From Gammaproteobacteria bacterium (GTDB taxonomy: Bacteria > Pseudomonadota > Gammaproteobacteria > SZUA-229): DNA of 64,000 nt. The DNA lies in assembly GCA_015488885.1 (NCBI GenBank), contig WFMW01000066.1:1-64000 (forward strand), written 5' to 3'. The translations under genes were made by a program, and so were the position numbers. Every line of letters starts with the position of its first letter. Position 1 is the stretch's first letter. This document shows positions 42,843 to 53,137 of this stretch, one piece after another. The notes under the pieces were generated by a model. The model made no database searches. It had not been told where the DNA came from and was given only the letters and a program-made list of their open reading frames with translations.

Positions 42843-44243
42843 CTATAATTTCAATTCTTTAAGTTTTCGAGTGAGTGTATTTCTACCCCAGCCAAGTAAT
42901 TTAGCCGCATCATTTTTTCTGCCATTGGTTTTTTGTAATGCTTCCTTAATTAAGATTTCTTCAACAGATGAAATGATATTGGCACCAATTTCAGTGTCAC
43001 CTGCCAGTAATTGCCGGGTGACTGCTGCAGCTAATGCCTGTTTCCAGTCATTGCTGGATGCTGATGTGGTCGCCGCAGTCTCCTGTGCTGCCATTAATTC
43101 TTCAGGCAGATCAGACAGGTGAATAATATTGCCCGATGTCATCACTGCCAGCCAGTGACAGGTGTTTTCAATTTGCCGGACATTGCCCGGCCAGGTTAAT
43201 GTTGATAGATAGTCAATAACGTCAGGTTGCAACTGTTTTGCTTCAACTTTGAGTTCTTTTATGGCGCGTTGCAGAAAAAGTTCAAGTAATGCTGGAATAT
43301 CTTCACGACGCTCACGTAAAGGCGGTAGTTGAATACGAATAACATTCAGACGATGAAACAGATCTTCACGAAACAACCCCTGCTTGACATGTTCCTCAAG
43401 GTTTTGATGAGTAGCTGCAATGACTCTTACATTAACTTTTATCGGGGTGTGACCGCCGACCCGGTAGAAGACCCCATCGGCTAGTACACGTAACAGACGT
43501 GTTTGTAACTCTGCGGGCATATCACCAATTTCATCCAGAAACAGAGTACCGCCGTCGGCCTGTTCAAAACGTCCCTTACGTTGTGCCTGGGCACCGGTAA
43601 AAGCGCCTCTTTCATGGCCAAATAATTCTGATTCGAGTAATTCCTTTGGAATGGCTGCGGTATTAATAGCAATAAAAGCCTGGTTGGAACGTGGACTATG
43701 CTTATGTAATGATTTTGCCACAAGTTCTTTTCCAGTGCCCGATTCTCCGGTAATTAATACACTGATAACAGAATTTGACAGCCGACCAATACTACGAAAT
43801 ACTGCCTGCATAGCCGGGGCTTTACCAATAATTTCCGGGCTATTTTCCAGTGGCAGGGTTTCAATTAGCTGTTGATGATGGTTGCAGGCGCGTTGGGCAA
43901 TTTCGACAGCATCATCAATATCAAAAGGTTTTGGCAAATACTCGAAGGCACCGCCCTGATAGGCAGATATGGCACTATCAAGATCAGTATGTGCGGTCAT
44001 AATAATAACCGGCAGGTCAGGGTATTGTTCACCGAGTTGCTGGAGTAATTCAAAACCGTCAATGCCCGGCATACGAATGTCTGTAATAATCGCATCAGGT
44101 TTATTTTGTTGCAACTGCTGGAGTATTCGGCTGCCATTTTCAAAACTGGTAACAGACAGACCTGCTGCCTGCAAGGCTTTTTTTAATACCCAGCGGATGG
44201 AATCATCATCATCAATAATCCAGATATGACGTTGTTCTGTCAT
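42843..44243 (-). CDS. ntrC: nitrogen regulation response regulator NtrC
   Basis: This enhancer-binding activator of sigma-54 promoters works under nitrogen limitation. The receiver has IIDDDDSIRWVL and IITDIRMPGIDGFEL with the phospho-Asp. The AAA+ domain has TGESGTGKELVAKSLH, GAFTGAQAQRKGRFEQA and LFLDEIGDMP. The Fis-type HTH is GRKNDAAKLLGWGRNTLTRKL. At 466 residues it is full length. Its start overlaps the ntrB stop by four bases. Two target promoters with NtrC-like dyads lie in the window (glnA and narK). Confidence 0.96.
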   Translation of the reverse strand: MTEQRHIWIIDDDDSIRWVLKKALQAAGLSVTSFENGSRILQQLQQNKPDAIITDIRMPGIDGFELLQQLGEQYPDLPVIIMTAHTDLDSAISAYQGGAFEYLPKPFDIDDAVEIAQRACNHHQQLIETLPLENSPEIIGKAPAMQAVFRSIGRLSNSVISVLITGESGTGKELVAKSLHKHSPRSNQAFIAINTAAIPKELLESELFGHERGAFTGAQAQRKGRFEQADGGTLFLDEIGDMPAELQTRLLRVLADGVFYRVGGHTPIKVNVRVIAATHQNLEEHVKQGLFREDLFHRLNVIRIQLPPLRERREDIPALLELFLQRAIKELKVEAKQLQPDVIDYLSTLTWPGNVRQIENTCHWLAVMTSGNIIHLSDLPEELMAAQETAATTSASSNDWKQALAAAVTRQLLAGDTEIGANIISSVEEILIKEALQKTNGRKNDAAKLLGWGRNTLTRKLKELKL

Positions 44244-45364
44244 GAATTTGCTCCATGTTGTATTGCATCATGTTGTCGTTTGTCAGGTAGCAGGATGGGT
44301 AATAATATCGTAAACACCGTTTCTCCAGGCGTGCTGGAAAATTCAATCAATCCCTTATGCTGCTGTACCAGCGATTGTGCAATCGATAAACCCAGCCCGG
44401 TTCCATCAGCACGTCCGGTTATCATTGGCAGGAATATTTTTTCCTGCAAATTACTGGCAACACCATTACCGTTATCAATGATCTCAATGGATGCAACCAG
44501 TGGGTAGCTGGTGATACCGATTGTGCAGTGACGTCGAGCACGGGTTCTAAAAATAATCATACCGTCTTTATCAATGGCTGCAATAGCATTACGGGTTATA
44601 TTTAATATGACCTGAATTAACATGGATTCATCAGCTTCCAGATCTGGAATACTGGGGTCGTAATCCGTGAGCAGTTTAATGGATGGCTTATCTTTATCAA
44701 GGCTTTCCCTGAGTTCTGCTGTAACCAGCTGGCGTACATGTTCAATGATTTTGTGCACGTTTATAGTGGTTTTGTTAGGTAACTCGTGCGGCCCTACCAT
44801 TCTATCCACCAGGTTTTTCAGGCGATCCGCTTCATTGATAATAATCCGGGTAAACGTTTTGTTTTTTTCATCCAGTTCACGTTCAAGGAGCTGTGCTGCA
44901 CCACGCAACCCACCCAGTGGATTTTTGATTTCATGGGCCAGACCACGTAGCAGTGCTTTGCTGGCATCATGTTGTGTTAACAGCTTTTCTTCCTGTGAAT
45001 AGCGTTGAATATGATTAAGCGACGTGAATTCAAGTAATAAAAAGTGGCCATCAGCTTTATATTCAAGCGGCGATACAGAAAAATCAACATGAACAGTTGT
45101 ATTGTTATGTATGTTGAGCTGTGTTTCATAGCGTGTGAATGGGTGGCCGGAAATCAATGTGCGCGACAGGCGGTCATAAAATTCATGTTCATTAATAATG
45201 AGTTGGTGAATATTACGGTTGTGTGCTCGATTACTGCTAAAATGAAATAACATTTCGGCTGATGGATTCATGCATTCAATATTCAGCTTGTCACCAATAA
45301 TAATGATGGCAGTATGCAGATTATCGAGTATTGCCTGTTGTGAATTGTGTGTATTGTTGTTCAT
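44240..45364 (-). CDS. ntrB: nitrogen regulation sensor kinase NtrB
   Basis: This soluble histidine kinase/phosphatase is controlled by PII and acts on NtrC. An N-terminal PAS domain (LDNLHTAIIIIGDKLNIECMN) precedes the H-box GLAHEIKNPLGGLRGAAQLLE. The N-box is NITRNAIAA, and the ATP lid includes DNGNGV and GTGLGLSIAQSLVQQHKG. At 374 residues it is slightly longer than the E. coli protein. No membrane helix is seen. It is co-transcribed with ntrC. Confidence 0.95.
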   Translation of the reverse strand: MNNNTHNSQQAILDNLHTAIIIIGDKLNIECMNPSAEMLFHFSSNRAHNRNIHQLIINEHEFYDRLSRTLISGHPFTRYETQLNIHNNTTVHVDFSVSPLEYKADGHFLLLEFTSLNHIQRYSQEEKLLTQHDASKALLRGLAHEIKNPLGGLRGAAQLLERELDEKNKTFTRIIINEADRLKNLVDRMVGPHELPNKTTINVHKIIEHVRQLVTAELRESLDKDKPSIKLLTDYDPSIPDLEADESMLIQVILNITRNAIAAIDKDGMIIFRTRARRHCTIGITSYPLVASIEIIDNGNGVASNLQEKIFLPMITGRADGTGLGLSIAQSLVQQHKGLIEFSSTPGETVFTILLPILLPDKRQHDAIQHGANS

Positions 45365-45475
45365 ACATAACCTTTATCTAAGCTTATGCAAAAAACATAC
45401 CAGTTAATATAGTTCTATATCAGGGAAAATATTAACTTTTCTTAGCACAGGTCAGGAGCCCGTTAGAGATGCTAT

Positions 45476-46030
45476 TTAAAGTTTTTTTGCCGGTGACGAT
45501 TTTGGCACAATGCTATGTTTAATATAAATGATAACAGGGTTGCTGCGTTTTATTAGCCTGTTTTTGCTATTGCGCAGCATTAACTGGAGTTTGTGCGTGC
45601 CACGCTCAACAAAACCTAGCTGGAATTTTAGTTGCGTGGATTTTTTTATTACTGTTTTACCATCCATAAGTAGCTGAAAGTAATCATCGGATTTTGTCAA
45701 TAATGCAGGTGATACTGCCACATTGATGGTCAGATTATTGTTATTCCAGATAGTTTGCTGATTTTTTGGAGAAAGGATGGTTAATTTTTTATAACTAGCA
45801 GTGCTGGATGGGGTCTGCGGCGACATGGGTTTTTTAGCATCAGGTTCTTGTTTTGTCGTTCCCGGGTTACCCGTTTCAATAATCGATAAAGATTCAGGAT
45901 TAATTTTTTTTGCATGGGCAAAAGGGGTGTCAGAATAAGAAACATTACCGTTCTCGTCTATGCCTTTATACAGCGCAGCATGAACGGTTAATGAGCTAAA
46001 CAATAACAGACAGGAGAAAATCGATTTCAT
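45476..46030 (-). CDS. exported DUF4124-domain protein
   Basis: A signal peptide (MKSIFSCLLLFSSLTVHA) is followed by the DUF4124 motif ALYKGIDENGNVSYSDTPFAHAKKI, then a proline-rich linker and a beta-rich domain (ILSPKNQQTIWNNNNLTINVAV). DUF4124 genes often lie between glnA and ntrBC in gammaproteobacteria, as here; their function is unknown. The ATG at 46030 is preferred over the track's TTG. Confidence 0.82.
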   Translation of the reverse strand: MKSIFSCLLLFSSLTVHAALYKGIDENGNVSYSDTPFAHAKKINPESLSIIETGNPGTTKQEPDAKKPMSPQTPSSTASYKKLTILSPKNQQTIWNNNNLTINVAVSPALLTKSDDYFQLLMDGKTVIKKSTQLKFQLGFVERGTHKLQLMLRNSKNRLIKRSNPVIIYIKHSIVPKSSPAKKL

Positions 46031-46033
46031 CAA

Positions 46034-46216
46034 ACAAGCATAGTCGTTACTTTTGCCGGGCGCAAATTTTTTTAAAAATGCATAGTGAGATGTTTGTGAG
46101 ACCTCGGGTTATAATTGGTTATTGTAAAATAATATGATAAAAATTTTACTGCTGATTGCCGCCCGCAACGGGGCTTATTATAAAAAATTGTCAGTCAGCT
46201 GGATTGACCGGGCAAC
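46034..46216 (-). other. spacer between glnA terminators and the DUF4124 gene
   Basis: No open frame or RNA gene is visible in about 180 bp. It should contain the promoter of the DUF4124/ntrBC transcript because the glnA terminators lie just before it, but I see no convincing -35/-10 pair. Confidence 0.3.
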
Positions 46217-46276
46217 AAAAAGCCCTGTTAATACAGGGCTTTTATATAATACCCTGCCTTGTTATAAGCAAGGCAG
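46217..46276 (-). terminator. tandem hairpin terminators after glnA
   Basis: Two hairpins follow glnA. CTGCCTTG / CAAGGCAG (46254-46276) comes first in the minus direction, then AAAAAGCCCTGT / ACAGGGCTTTT (46217-46243) with a T-rich tail. The second is a symmetrical, strong intrinsic terminator that would work on either strand. Confidence 0.85.
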
Positions 46277-46297
46277 TCATTTCAGTATCGAAGCAAA

Positions 46298-47707
46298 TTA
46301 CACGCTATAGTACATTTCAAATTCGCAGGGATGCGTAGACATACGCAGGCGTTGAACTTCTTCATTTTTCAGCTCAATGAAGCCGTCTATCATGTCATCA
46401 TCAAACACACCGCCTGTTGTAAGGAAGGCGCGGTCAGCATCCAGTGCAGCCAGAGCTTCATCAAATGCAGTGGCAACCTGTGGGATTTTAGCTTCTTCTT
46501 CAGGCGGCAGGTCATACAGGTCTTTTGTTGCGGCTTCGCCTGGGTCAATTTTATTGTTGATACCGTCCAGACCGGCCATTAACATGGCGGCAAAACACAG
46601 ATAGGGGTTAGCCGTATTATCACCAAAACGTACTTCAATACGACGGCCTTTAGGGTTGGCTACAAAAGGAATACGTATGGATGCAGAGCGGTTACGAGCA
46701 GAATAGGCCAGCATCACTGGAGCTTCAAAACCCGGAACCAGACGCTTGTAGCTGTTGGTAGACGCGTTAGCAAATGCATTCAGTGCTTTAGCGTGCTTGA
46801 TAATGCCGCCAATGTAATACAGGGCAGTTTGTGACAGGCCGCCATAAAGATCACCCGAAAACAGGTTTTCACCATCCTTGAAGATAGACTGATGTACATG
46901 CATACCATTACCATTATCACCAACCAGTGGTTTGGGCATGAAGGTGGCAGTTTTACCGTATGCATGGGCAACATTATGTACAACATATTTAAAGATCTGC
47001 ACTTCATCAGCTTTGCGTACCAGAGTATTAAACAGGCTACCAATTTCACATTGTCCAGCAGTACCTACTTCATGGTGATGAACTTCAGTTTTGGCACCCA
47101 TTTCATCCATCACCAGGCACATGGCTGAACGCATATCCTGCAGTGAATCGACGGGGGGAACCGGGAAATAACCGCCCTTAATACCGGGACGATGCCCCAT
47201 ATTGCCACCTTCAAAACTTTCGTTTGATGCCCAGGCAGCTTCTTCAGAGCTTATTTTATAACCGGACTCACCCATGGTGTCCGTCCACTGCACACTGTCA
47301 AAGACAAAAAATTCATTTTCGGGGCCAAAGTAGGCGGCATCACCCACACCACAGGACTTCAGGTAGGCTTCTGCACGTTTGGCAATGGAACGTGGGTCAC
47401 GGTTATAACCCTGCATATCAGCTGGTTCGATAATGTCACAACGCAGGTTCAGGGTGACTTCTTCACAGAACGGGTCAATGACCTGAGAATCGCAGTCTGG
47501 CATTAAAATCATGTCGGAGGCATTTATGCCTTTCCATCCGGCAATAGACGAGCCATCAAACATTTTGCCGCCTTCGAGTTCACCTTTATCAATGGTATTG
47601 GCAGGAACAGAAACATGCTGTTCTTTGCCGTGAGTATCAGTAAAACGAAAATCGACAAATTTAACGTCTTTTTCGTTAATCATATTTAGAACATCACTTG
47701 CAGACAT
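46298..47707 (-). CDS. glnA: glutamine synthetase, type I
   Basis: It condenses glutamate and ammonia to glutamine with ATP. Motifs are [57 protein letters not shown] and [11 protein letters not shown]. The adenylylation tyrosine lies in [10 protein letters not shown], so it is a GSI-beta enzyme subject to GlnE control. At 469 residues it is standard. The ATG has an AGAGG ribosome site. A sigma-54 promoter and NtrC sites lie 180-295 bases upstream. Confidence 0.98.
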   Translation of the reverse strand: MSASDVLNMINEKDVKFVDFRFTDTHGKEQHVSVPANTIDKGELEGGKMFDGSSIAGWKGINASDMILMPDCDSQVIDPFCEEVTLNLRCDIIEPADMQGYNRDPRSIAKRAEAYLKSCGVGDAAYFGPENEFFVFDSVQWTDTMGESGYKISSEEAAWASNESFEGGNMGHRPGIKGGYFPVPPVDSLQDMRSAMCLVMDEMGAKTEVHHHEVGTAGQCEIGSLFNTLVRKADEVQIFKYVVHNVAHAYGKTATFMPKPLVGDNGNGMHVHQSIFKDGENLFSGDLYGGLSQTALYYIGGIIKHAKALNAFANASTNSYKRLVPGFEAPVMLAYSARNRSASIRIPFVANPKGRRIEVRFGDNTANPYLCFAAMLMAGLDGINNKIDPGEAATKDLYDLPPEEEAKIPQVATAFDEALAALDADRAFLTTGGVFDDDMIDGFIELKNEEVQRLRMSTHPCEFEMYYSV

Positions 47708-47888
47708 TTTATAAACCTCTTTCTTCTAAATTAAATAATAGTTAGAAACCTTTGTAACAAAAACCCACCCACAACTATTTGGTCTGTCGCAACCGGGTGG
47801 TGCTGTTATGTTCAGGAAACCTGTAAATGTCTGGATAGACCCTTCTCAATCAGGGCGTCATCAGACGACTTCGACATAGTCGTAATTT

Positions 47889-47904
47889 TGCACGAAACGT
47901 GCCA
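47889..47904 (-). promoter_or_regulatory. sigma-54 promoter of glnA
   Basis: On the minus strand TGGCACGTTTCGTGCA matches the -24 element TGGCAC exactly and has GC at -12 with the required 10-base spacing. The predicted start is about 47878, giving a 171-base leader. It matches the arrangement of E. coli glnAp2. Confidence 0.8.
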
Positions 47905-47954
47905 GGAATGGAAACCCCATTTTAGCGATCTATATCAATAAAGCTGGTAAACCT

Positions 47955-47971
47955 TGCACTACAATGGCGCG
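47955..47971 (-). promoter_or_regulatory. NtrC binding site, proximal to glnA
   Basis: TGCACTACAATGGCGCG fits the NtrC dyad GCAC-N7-GTGC with one mismatch, centred about 85 bases upstream of the predicted glnA start. Confidence 0.75.
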
Positions 47972-47983
47972 TTAGCATTAATT

Positions 47984-48002
47984 TGCACCGAAACAGGGCG
48001 CA
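47984..48002 (-). promoter_or_regulatory. NtrC-like site, distal to glnA
   Basis: TGCACCGAAACAGGGCGCA has the GCAC and GCGC half-sites but with nine bases between them instead of seven, so it is a weaker match. Its centre is 30 bases from the proximal site, close to three helical turns, as in E. coli glnA. Confidence 0.45.
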
Positions 48003-48024
48003 TGGGTTATGGTTAAAGACTCGG

Positions 48025-49167
48025 CTACCGAAAATTAAGATAACACTTACCAACACAGGGGAGTTGTTTGCAACTGTCACGGAAGGCCTGTTTGATGGTT
48101 TCAGCTGCTTCAAGAGAGCTGAGCTGCGACAGTGGAAATAATGCTTCGACATCAATTCTGCCATTCAGGTAATGCAGGGTAATGTCTTCAATGGGCTTTA
48201 ATTCGGTCGAACTCTGCCATTCCTCCTGTAAAGCGGTGACTAATTCACGGCGTAAAGGCAGCTGGGTGCAGCTTCCGGCTGTTTCATCATCTTCAGGGTC
48301 GATATGCACGGTGACATCATTAATTTCCTCAAAGGTCTGCTTAAGTTTATTTTCCACCATTTCAGAGATATGATGACCTTCAGACACACTGAGGCGCGGG
48401 GCGACCTGAATATGCACATCAACCAGGGCATTTTGTCCCATGTGGCGGGTACGTAACATGTGTAGCTGGCGAACATCTTCAACAGAGAGAATCGTCTGGC
48501 GGATTTGTTCAATTTGTTCAGGACTGAGGGCAGTATCGACGAGTTCCTGAACACTTTGACGGGTGAGCTTGAAACCAATTTTGGCAATCATCAGCGCGAC
48601 CAGTAAGGCGGCAATTTCATCCAGAAAAGGATAGTTAAAATAGGTGCCACCAATACCGATAAAAACGATAATAGAAGAAATAGCATCACTACGGTGGTGC
48701 CAGGCGTTGGCAACCAGTAAGGAGGACTTGATACGCGTGGCCACCCGTTTAGTGGCGTGGTAGAGCATTTCCTTACTGATGATAGAAATAGCCGCAATGA
48801 TTAGTGTATAGGGTTGGGGGAGTTGCGGGATGACTTCCTGATTCAGGCGGTGGATGGCATCAAAACCAATGCCTGCTCCAACCACCAGCAGTAAAACACC
48901 CAGTGCAACTGTACCCAGCGTTTCATAACGAGCATGACCATAAGGATGGTCTTCATCGGCATCTTCACCAGCGTGTTTGGCGGCAACCAATACCATCGCA
49001 TCACTGATAAGGTCAGAAAAGGAATGTATACCATCGGCCAGTAATGCCTGTGAGTGCCCGGCTATACCACCAATGATTTTTATCACCGAAAGGATAATAT
49101 TGACAGCCGCCCCCCACAGGGTAATGCGGCTGGTTGCCTGTTGACGTTGTTCCAGTGTTAACTGCAT
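48025..49167 (-). CDS. cation diffusion facilitator family metal efflux protein
   Basis: A CDF transporter of 380 residues with six hydrophobic helices. The metal sites are ALLADGIHSFSDLISDAMV (helix 2) and NAWHHRSDAISSIIV (helix 5), and the cytoplasmic C-terminal domain follows (VDTALSPEQIEQIRQTILSVEDV, HIQVAPRLSVSEGHHISE). It exports Zn, Fe or related divalent ions by proton exchange. The C-terminal extension after about residue 300 is longer than in FieF/YiiP. It is separated from the nitrate genes by 69 bp. Confidence 0.9.
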   Translation of the reverse strand: MQLTLEQRQQATSRITLWGAAVNIILSVIKIIGGIAGHSQALLADGIHSFSDLISDAMVLVAAKHAGEDADEDHPYGHARYETLGTVALGVLLLVVGAGIGFDAIHRLNQEVIPQLPQPYTLIIAAISIISKEMLYHATKRVATRIKSSLLVANAWHHRSDAISSIIVFIGIGGTYFNYPFLDEIAALLVALMIAKIGFKLTRQSVQELVDTALSPEQIEQIRQTILSVEDVRQLHMLRTRHMGQNALVDVHIQVAPRLSVSEGHHISEMVENKLKQTFEEINDVTVHIDPEDDETAGSCTQLPLRRELVTALQEEWQSSTELKPIEDITLHYLNGRIDVEALFPLSQLSSLEAAETIKQAFRDSCKQLPCVGKCYLNFR

Positions 49168-49236
49168 AGCGATAGTTTAACTCAGAAGATAGTTGGAGAA
49201 CAGGAACTGCCGTGAAGCGAGTTAGCTGCTTATGCG

Positions 49237-49788
49237 CTATAACTGGTTAAAATTCGTGAATAGTTGTGTTTGTGAAAAATTTACCATAACGGGTTGCTGT
49301 GATTTAAGCCACTGCATCAACCGTAACTGTCCATTTTCCAGTGCCTGTTGAATTGACGCGTGCAGGCTGCGTTGCAGCAAAAAAACTGGCTGTAGTTTCT
49401 GACCGGTGGTTGCGGCGGCAAGACGGTGACCAGCTATTTCATTACCGAGTTTTTCAAACACAGACGTTTCCAGTAATGGCATATCACAGGGGCTAACCAG
49501 TACCCATTCATTATCGCAAGAAGGCAGACAGGCCGCTAAACCGGCTAATGGCCCCTGAAACCCCTCAGTAGTATCACCAATAACTTTACTGCTATATTGC
49601 CGGTAGGTTTCAATATTTCGGTTAGCGCTGATAATAATATCATTGCATAGCGGTGTGAGTGTGGAGAGTATATAGTCGATAAACTTTTTATTGTTGTATT
49701 TCACCAGCCCCTTATCGCGTCCGCCCATACGTTTACCCTGGCCACCGGCAAGAATAATAGCGCTGAAAGGTGGTGCTGACAGGGTCAT
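49237..49788 (-). CDS. mobA: molybdenum cofactor guanylyltransferase MobA
   Basis: It attaches GMP to molybdopterin to make the MGD cofactor of nitrate reductase and other enzymes. The nucleotide-binding loop is AIILAGGQGKRMGGRDKGLVKY, and the metal/substrate motif is VLVSPCDMPLLE. At 183 residues it is near the usual 190. It overlaps the kinase stop by four bases (ATGA), placing it in the narK operon. Confidence 0.92.
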   Translation of the reverse strand: MTLSAPPFSAIILAGGQGKRMGGRDKGLVKYNNKKFIDYILSTLTPLCNDIIISANRNIETYRQYSSKVIGDTTEGFQGPLAGLAACLPSCDNEWVLVSPCDMPLLETSVFEKLGNEIAGHRLAAATTGQKLQPVFLLQRSLHASIQQALENGQLRLMQWLKSQQPVMVNFSQTQLFTNFNQL

Positions 49789-51506
49789 AAAAAGACGTAG
49801 ATTAACCAGCCAATATTTGTGGCAAATAACACACCGCTAAGTATTTTCCAGAACAGCGCCGGGTTATTTTCCAGTAGTGGCGCTGAATATTTCATAAAAT
49901 CAGGGTTAGGGTGGGTCAGGTCGAAAAAGAATTCCGAGAACGTATCATAACGTTGGCGGGAATCTATTTTAACCGCTTTGCGCAAGGCACCATCCAGCCA
50001 TAAGGGTATCATCGGGTTATGCACAATTGCGCTAATGTAGTTCATTTTATTGCTGTTTTTCCAGTTAAGTTCGCGGCCAAGTTTATCACCATAAGGCAAC
50101 TGGCCGGTCAGCATTTCATAAACTATCACACCTAAAGAAAAAATATCCGAGCGGTTGCTGCCTTCTGAACCGAGCAAATATTCGGGGGCGGTATAATTTT
50201 TGGTACCAAGTAAATCCATCCGCTCAACCGGGGTGCTTATTTCACGAATGCCGGCAATTTTAACGGAACCAAAATCAATAATCTTGATACCGTCATCATC
50301 GGTCAGCATAATATTTTCCGGTTTCAGATCGCGGTGTAACATTTCCATGCGATGAAATGCCCGCAGGCCCTGGATAATGTCATGACATAGTTGCGTTACC
50401 TGATTAATATCCGGGAAGGTGTTTTCCTTTATCCACTGACGCAGGGTTTTACCTTCAAGATATTCCATGATGAAATACAGAAAATTACGCGGACGTTTTA
50501 ACTCGTGTATGCGTAGAACATGTTTGCTGTTAATGCGTTTACCCGCCCACTCCTCCATATAAAAACGTTCGATATAAGCCGGGTCATCCGAATAATTTAC
50601 TGATGGTGTTTTCATCATGAATAATTCACCGCTTTCCCGGTCACGCACCTTGTATAACTGTGATGTGGTGCTGGCATGAATTTCACCAAGAATTTCATAA
50701 CCGTCAATGGTCATACCCGGCCCCATTGGCGGTGGAAACGGCAGCCGAGTCAGTTGCTGGTAAACTTCGTTGGGATCCTGACTGGGCAGTTGTTCAAGCT
50801 GAATAATTTGACAGGTGACATTATCGTGGCTACCGGCTTCGAGTGCATGGCTGATAATGTCATCGGCAATAATTTCAATCGAGCGGCTACTATCCAGATG
50901 TTTTTTAAGTTGTGCGTCATTAAGGTAATCATGAACACCATCCGTGGTCATAACAAAAATATCATCTTTTTTAATACTGACGCTGCGGTAATCAATGTCA
51001 AGATGAAAATCAATCCCCATGGCACGGCTTAAATAGTTTTTTTCATTTGAGATCCACACCCGGTGGTCTTTGGTCAGGCATTCAAAATCGATATGGTTAT
51101 GGCTTTTGCGGTAGCGATAAATACGTGAATCGCCAATATGAAACAGGTGCGCAGTGGTCGATTTAAACACAATGGCACTAAACGTAGTAACCATGCCGTG
51201 AGCCTGATCTTTATTGCCATTGCTCAATAACCAGTTATTGATAGCGGTAAGCACTTTTGCCCCGGAGGTTTTTACCGACCAGGTTTCCGGGGTGCTAAAA
51301 TAATCATTAAGAAAACTTTTTACACAGTGTTCACTGGCTTCCTGTGCATTGGCGCAACTGCCCATGCCATCGGCAATAGCACAGGCGATACCCTTGCTAT
51401 CGAGGGTTGAATCCTGCGGAATAAGTGCACCGTAAAAATCCTCGTTACGCTTCTTAATGCCTTTGCTGGAACTTTGGGCAAGATTAATGGTTAGTTTCGT
51501 GATCAT
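49785..51506 (-). CDS. bifunctional PP2C-type phosphatase / Ser-Thr protein kinase
   Basis: The N-terminal 240 residues form a PP2C phosphatase: AIADGMGSCANAQEASE, LFHIGDSRIYRYR, MTTDGVHDYL and GSHDNVTCQII. A Hanks-type kinase follows (about 270-540): catalytic loop MLHRDLKPENIML, metal site IIDFGSVK and SDIFSLGVIVYEMLTG. A C-terminal membrane helix (FWKILSGVLFATNIGWLIYVFL) anchors it. Relatives lie beside nitrate transporter genes in several proteobacteria, suggesting control of nitrate uptake or assimilation; the target is unknown. It is co-transcribed with narK and mobA. Confidence 0.93.
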   Translation of the reverse strand: MITKLTINLAQSSSKGIKKRNEDFYGALIPQDSTLDSKGIACAIADGMGSCANAQEASEHCVKSFLNDYFSTPETWSVKTSGAKVLTAINNWLLSNGNKDQAHGMVTTFSAIVFKSTTAHLFHIGDSRIYRYRKSHNHIDFECLTKDHRVWISNEKNYLSRAMGIDFHLDIDYRSVSIKKDDIFVMTTDGVHDYLNDAQLKKHLDSSRSIEIIADDIISHALEAGSHDNVTCQIIQLEQLPSQDPNEVYQQLTRLPFPPPMGPGMTIDGYEILGEIHASTTSQLYKVRDRESGELFMMKTPSVNYSDDPAYIERFYMEEWAGKRINSKHVLRIHELKRPRNFLYFIMEYLEGKTLRQWIKENTFPDINQVTQLCHDIIQGLRAFHRMEMLHRDLKPENIMLTDDDGIKIIDFGSVKIAGIREISTPVERMDLLGTKNYTAPEYLLGSEGSNRSDIFSLGVIVYEMLTGQLPYGDKLGRELNWKNSNKMNYISAIVHNPMIPLWLDGALRKAVKIDSRQRYDTFSEFFFDLTHPNPDFMKYSAPLLENNPALFWKILSGVLFATNIGWLIYVFL

Positions 51507-51533
51507 AAAAGCTGGATTTATCTTATTAATGAC

Positions 51534-53003
51534 TCAACCTACATCAATCATCTGTACCGTGCCATCGGGCATTATTTCAGCAGTTTGCCCTTTAGGTTCA
51601 TCAATAAACTGCACGGCAAGCAAGGTAACAATGGCTGAGCAGGCAATAACCATAAAAAACATCGATGGATCAACAAAGGAGAATACCGTAAGAAAACTCA
51701 CTGCACCAACATTTCCGTAGGCCCCAGCCATACCGGCAATCTGTCCCGTCATGCGGCGTTTTACCAGCGGCACAATCGCAAATACCGCACCCTCACCAGC
51801 CTGCACAAAGAAAGAGCAGGCCATGGTGGCAATAACCGCCAGCGGTAAAGGCCAGGCAGGCGTTATCGCGCTAAGCAGAAAATAACCCGCTGACAGTCCG
51901 CCAATCAGGATACTCAGACTTTTTTTACGACCAAAACGATCACTGAAAAAACCACCACTGGGTCGCGCCACCAGATTCATAAAAGCAAAACCTGATGCCA
52001 GCATACCGGCCTCGACAATGGAGAGGTTAAAGGTGTTTTTGAAAAATAGTGGTAGCATGGAAATAACCGCCAGTTCAGAACCGAAAGTCACCAGATATGC
52101 CAGATCAAGTACCGCAACATTTTTAAACTGATAACGATGTATTTCTGGCACGGTTTCTTTAAATACGTGGGCGTTGATACGCCAGATATGCGCGCTCTGG
52201 TACAGATAGACAGCGACCAGAGTCAGATAAACGGTATCGGTAAAAAAGCCATCAATAATCCCCAGATTCGCTGGCCCCAGTTTCCATGCCAGTACCGCGA
52301 GTGCGGCATACATGGGAATATTCATCAATAAATAGAAGAAAAAATCACCTTTGCTGGTCACTTCCATCGCACCGGTCTTTTTTGGTTTAAAATACGTGGA
52401 GCCTTTGGGCGTGTTGCGTGCCAGTTTATAAAAAACAAACGAATACAGCAAAGCTATCACACCGGTGGTGGCAATCGCATAACGCCAGCCATTATCGCCG
52501 CCATACATTAACGCAATGGTTGGTAGAGTCATGGCAGCAGCGGCTGAGCCGAAGTTACCCCAGCCACCATAAATACCTTCCGCAATACCCACCTGTTTGG
52601 CAGGGAACCACTCACCAATCATGCGAATACCAATAACAAAACCAGCGCCGACAAAGCCCAGAGCAAAGCGACTGGCCAGCAGCATCTGGTAGGAATTAGC
52701 CAGCGCAAAGGAAAAACAGATAAAGCTGGAAAAAAATAACAGGCAGGAATAAGTAATACGCGGGCCATATTTATCCACCAGCATTCCAATAATAATTCGT
52801 GCCGGAATGGTTAATGCTACATTCATAATCAGCAGTGCTTTAACTTCCTGTTTGCTGAGGCCAAAGGTTTGCTGAATGGAAGCCAGTAACGGAGCATGGT
52901 TAAACCAGACGAAAAAACTGATAAAGAATGCTATCCAGGTTAAATGTAAGGTGCGCATATTGCCGCGAAAGGAAAACAGGTTTAGTTTGGGCGTTGACAT
53001 CAT
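51534..53003 (-). CDS. narK: nitrate/nitrite MFS transporter (NarK/NasA family)
   Basis: This 489-residue transporter has about 12 helices. NNP family marks are the N-terminal [19 protein letters not shown], the Gly-rich signature [21 protein letters not shown] and the second one [14 protein letters not shown]. Its place before a kinase and mobA, and its NtrC-type promoter, point to nitrate uptake for assimilation rather than respiration. The assimilatory nitrate and nitrite reductases are not in the window. The start codon pair ATGATG sits about 36 bases after the predicted transcription start. Confidence 0.92.
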   Translation of the reverse strand: MMSTPKLNLFSFRGNMRTLHLTWIAFFISFFVWFNHAPLLASIQQTFGLSKQEVKALLIMNVALTIPARIIIGMLVDKYGPRITYSCLLFFSSFICFSFALANSYQMLLASRFALGFVGAGFVIGIRMIGEWFPAKQVGIAEGIYGGWGNFGSAAAAMTLPTIALMYGGDNGWRYAIATTGVIALLYSFVFYKLARNTPKGSTYFKPKKTGAMEVTSKGDFFFYLLMNIPMYAALAVLAWKLGPANLGIIDGFFTDTVYLTLVAVYLYQSAHIWRINAHVFKETVPEIHRYQFKNVAVLDLAYLVTFGSELAVISMLPLFFKNTFNLSIVEAGMLASGFAFMNLVARPSGGFFSDRFGRKKSLSILIGGLSAGYFLLSAITPAWPLPLAVIATMACSFFVQAGEGAVFAIVPLVKRRMTGQIAGMAGAYGNVGAVSFLTVFSFVDPSMFFMVIACSAIVTLLAVQFIDEPKGQTAEIMPDGTVQMIDVG

Positions 53004-53049
53004 TGTTGCCTATATCGTTGAGTATTAATAAGAATATTAATACTACTTC

Positions 53050-53066
53050 AGCAATGACCGTGCCAA
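53050..53066 (-). promoter_or_regulatory. sigma-54 promoter of the narK operon
   Basis: On the minus strand TTGGCACGGTCATTGCT is a full match to the consensus TTGGCAC-N5-TTGCW. The predicted start is about 53039, 36 bases before the narK ATG. Confidence 0.85.
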
Positions 53067-53137
53067 CTTATTATTGTTATAAAAACAATGACTTAAGGCC
53101 TTAGCTTCCACCTGCCTGCACTCGATTGAGAACCTGC

